Below, piece by piece: positions 5,433 through 5,659 of a stretch of DNA of 5,659 nucleotides. Position 1 is the first letter of the stretch; every line of letters begins with the position of its first letter. This DNA comes from Bradyrhizobiaceae bacterium (GTDB lineage: Bacteria; Pseudomonadota; Alphaproteobacteria; Rhizobiales; Xanthobacteraceae), in assembly GCA_016793685.1 (NCBI GenBank), contig JAEULX010000190.1, positions 1 through 5,659 on the forward strand, written 5' to 3'. The position numbers and the translations under genes are program-made. Below the pieces are notes generated by a model. It searched no databases. It was not told the origin of the DNA and worked only from the letters and a program-made list of their open reading frames with translations.

Positions 5433-5659
5433 TCAGCGCTGCGCGATCGCCTCGACGAGGATGCGTTGAGCCGGCTCGAGCCGGGTTGCGAGCGCATCGG
5501 GGACGCCGGCCGCGCGCAACATCGCGGCAACCGGATAGAACGACACGATCGTCCGCCCGTCCGCTGCCTCGCGCACGAGCACGCGCAAGGGCAGGTCCAG
5601 CGCCGTGTGCGGGGCCGCGAGCATGATCGGGGTGCCGCCGCGCGGATTGCCGTACAGCA
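5433..5659 (-). CDS. DUF302 domain protein, C-terminal part
   Basis: The last roughly 74 residues of a protein whose 5' end lies beyond the right edge of the window. The visible start reads LYGNPRGGTPIMLAAP, matching the GNP-x2-GTP signature of DUF302 (TT1751-like fold). It is followed by 'LDLPLRVLVREAADGRTIVS' and a 'FYPVAAMLRAAGVPD' segment, the usual closing part of that domain, with a short helical tail ending at the TGA at 5433-5435. DUF302 proteins are small and their biochemical role is not established. An ATG at 5622-5624 (the Met of PIML) is internal to the domain, so it is not the true start. It is upstream of glgE in the same direction but separated by a gap of more than 90 bp even with the longest glgE frame, so a shared operon is possible but unproven. 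Confidence 0.8.
   Translation of the reverse strand, partial: LYGNPRGGTPIMLAAPHTALDLPLRVLVREAADGRTIVSFYPVAAMLRAAGVPDALATRLEPAQRILVEAIAQR

Noticed and set aside
3054..5659. DUF302-GlgE fusion by stop-codon read-through, since both share one frame
   Set aside because: Shared frame has a one-in-three chance. The TGA at 5433 follows a complete DUF302 ending, and the linking translation is low-complexity.
1..5659. CRISPR array, tRNA, rRNA, insertion sequence or phage element
   Set aside because: No regularly spaced repeats, no cloverleaf-like segment and no transposase or integrase motifs were seen on either strand.

Overview
The window reads as a chromosomal segment of a high-GC proteobacterium, most likely an alphaproteobacterium of the Hyphomicrobiales (Rhizobiales). 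The main clue is the small Xre-type regulator, whose 'TFQQVQKYENGTNRVG' recognition region and C-terminal tail resemble the PraR-like regulators common in that order. The placement rests on recalled family resemblance, not on a search.

Layout, left to right: (1) 1-394, no convincing gene. (2) 395-754, minus strand, a small acidic helical protein of unknown function. (3) 755-1154, a divergent intergenic region that turns AT-richer after about 940 and holds several inverted repeats and -10-like boxes. (4) 1155-1589, plus strand, an Xre-family regulator. (5) 1590-1676, a convergent gap with two hairpins. (6) 1677-2921, minus strand, a GT4 glycogen synthase of the actinobacterial GlgA/GlgM type. 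(7) 2922-3053, a gap with a strong GC-rich hairpin. (8) 3054 to about 5105, minus strand, GlgE maltosyltransferase. (9) about 5106-5432, a gap with a candidate promoter. (10) 5433-5659, minus strand, the C-terminal end of a DUF302 protein cut by the window edge.

The coherent biology is alpha-glucan (glycogen) metabolism. By homology, the GT4 enzyme would make alpha-maltose-1-phosphate from ADP-glucose and glucose-1-phosphate, or extend glucan directly from ADP-glucose. GlgE would then transfer maltosyl units from maltose-1-phosphate onto growing alpha-1,4-glucan. Both genes are on the minus strand in the order glgE then glgA/glgM and are probably co-transcribed. The branching enzyme (GlgB) and the TreS/Pep2 route to maltose-1-phosphate are not in the window.

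No obviously new system is visible. The points most worth a second look are the pairing of a GlgM-like synthase with GlgE, the hairpin between the two genes, the uncertain GlgE start with an internal promoter-like sequence, and the dyads upstream of the Xre regulator.
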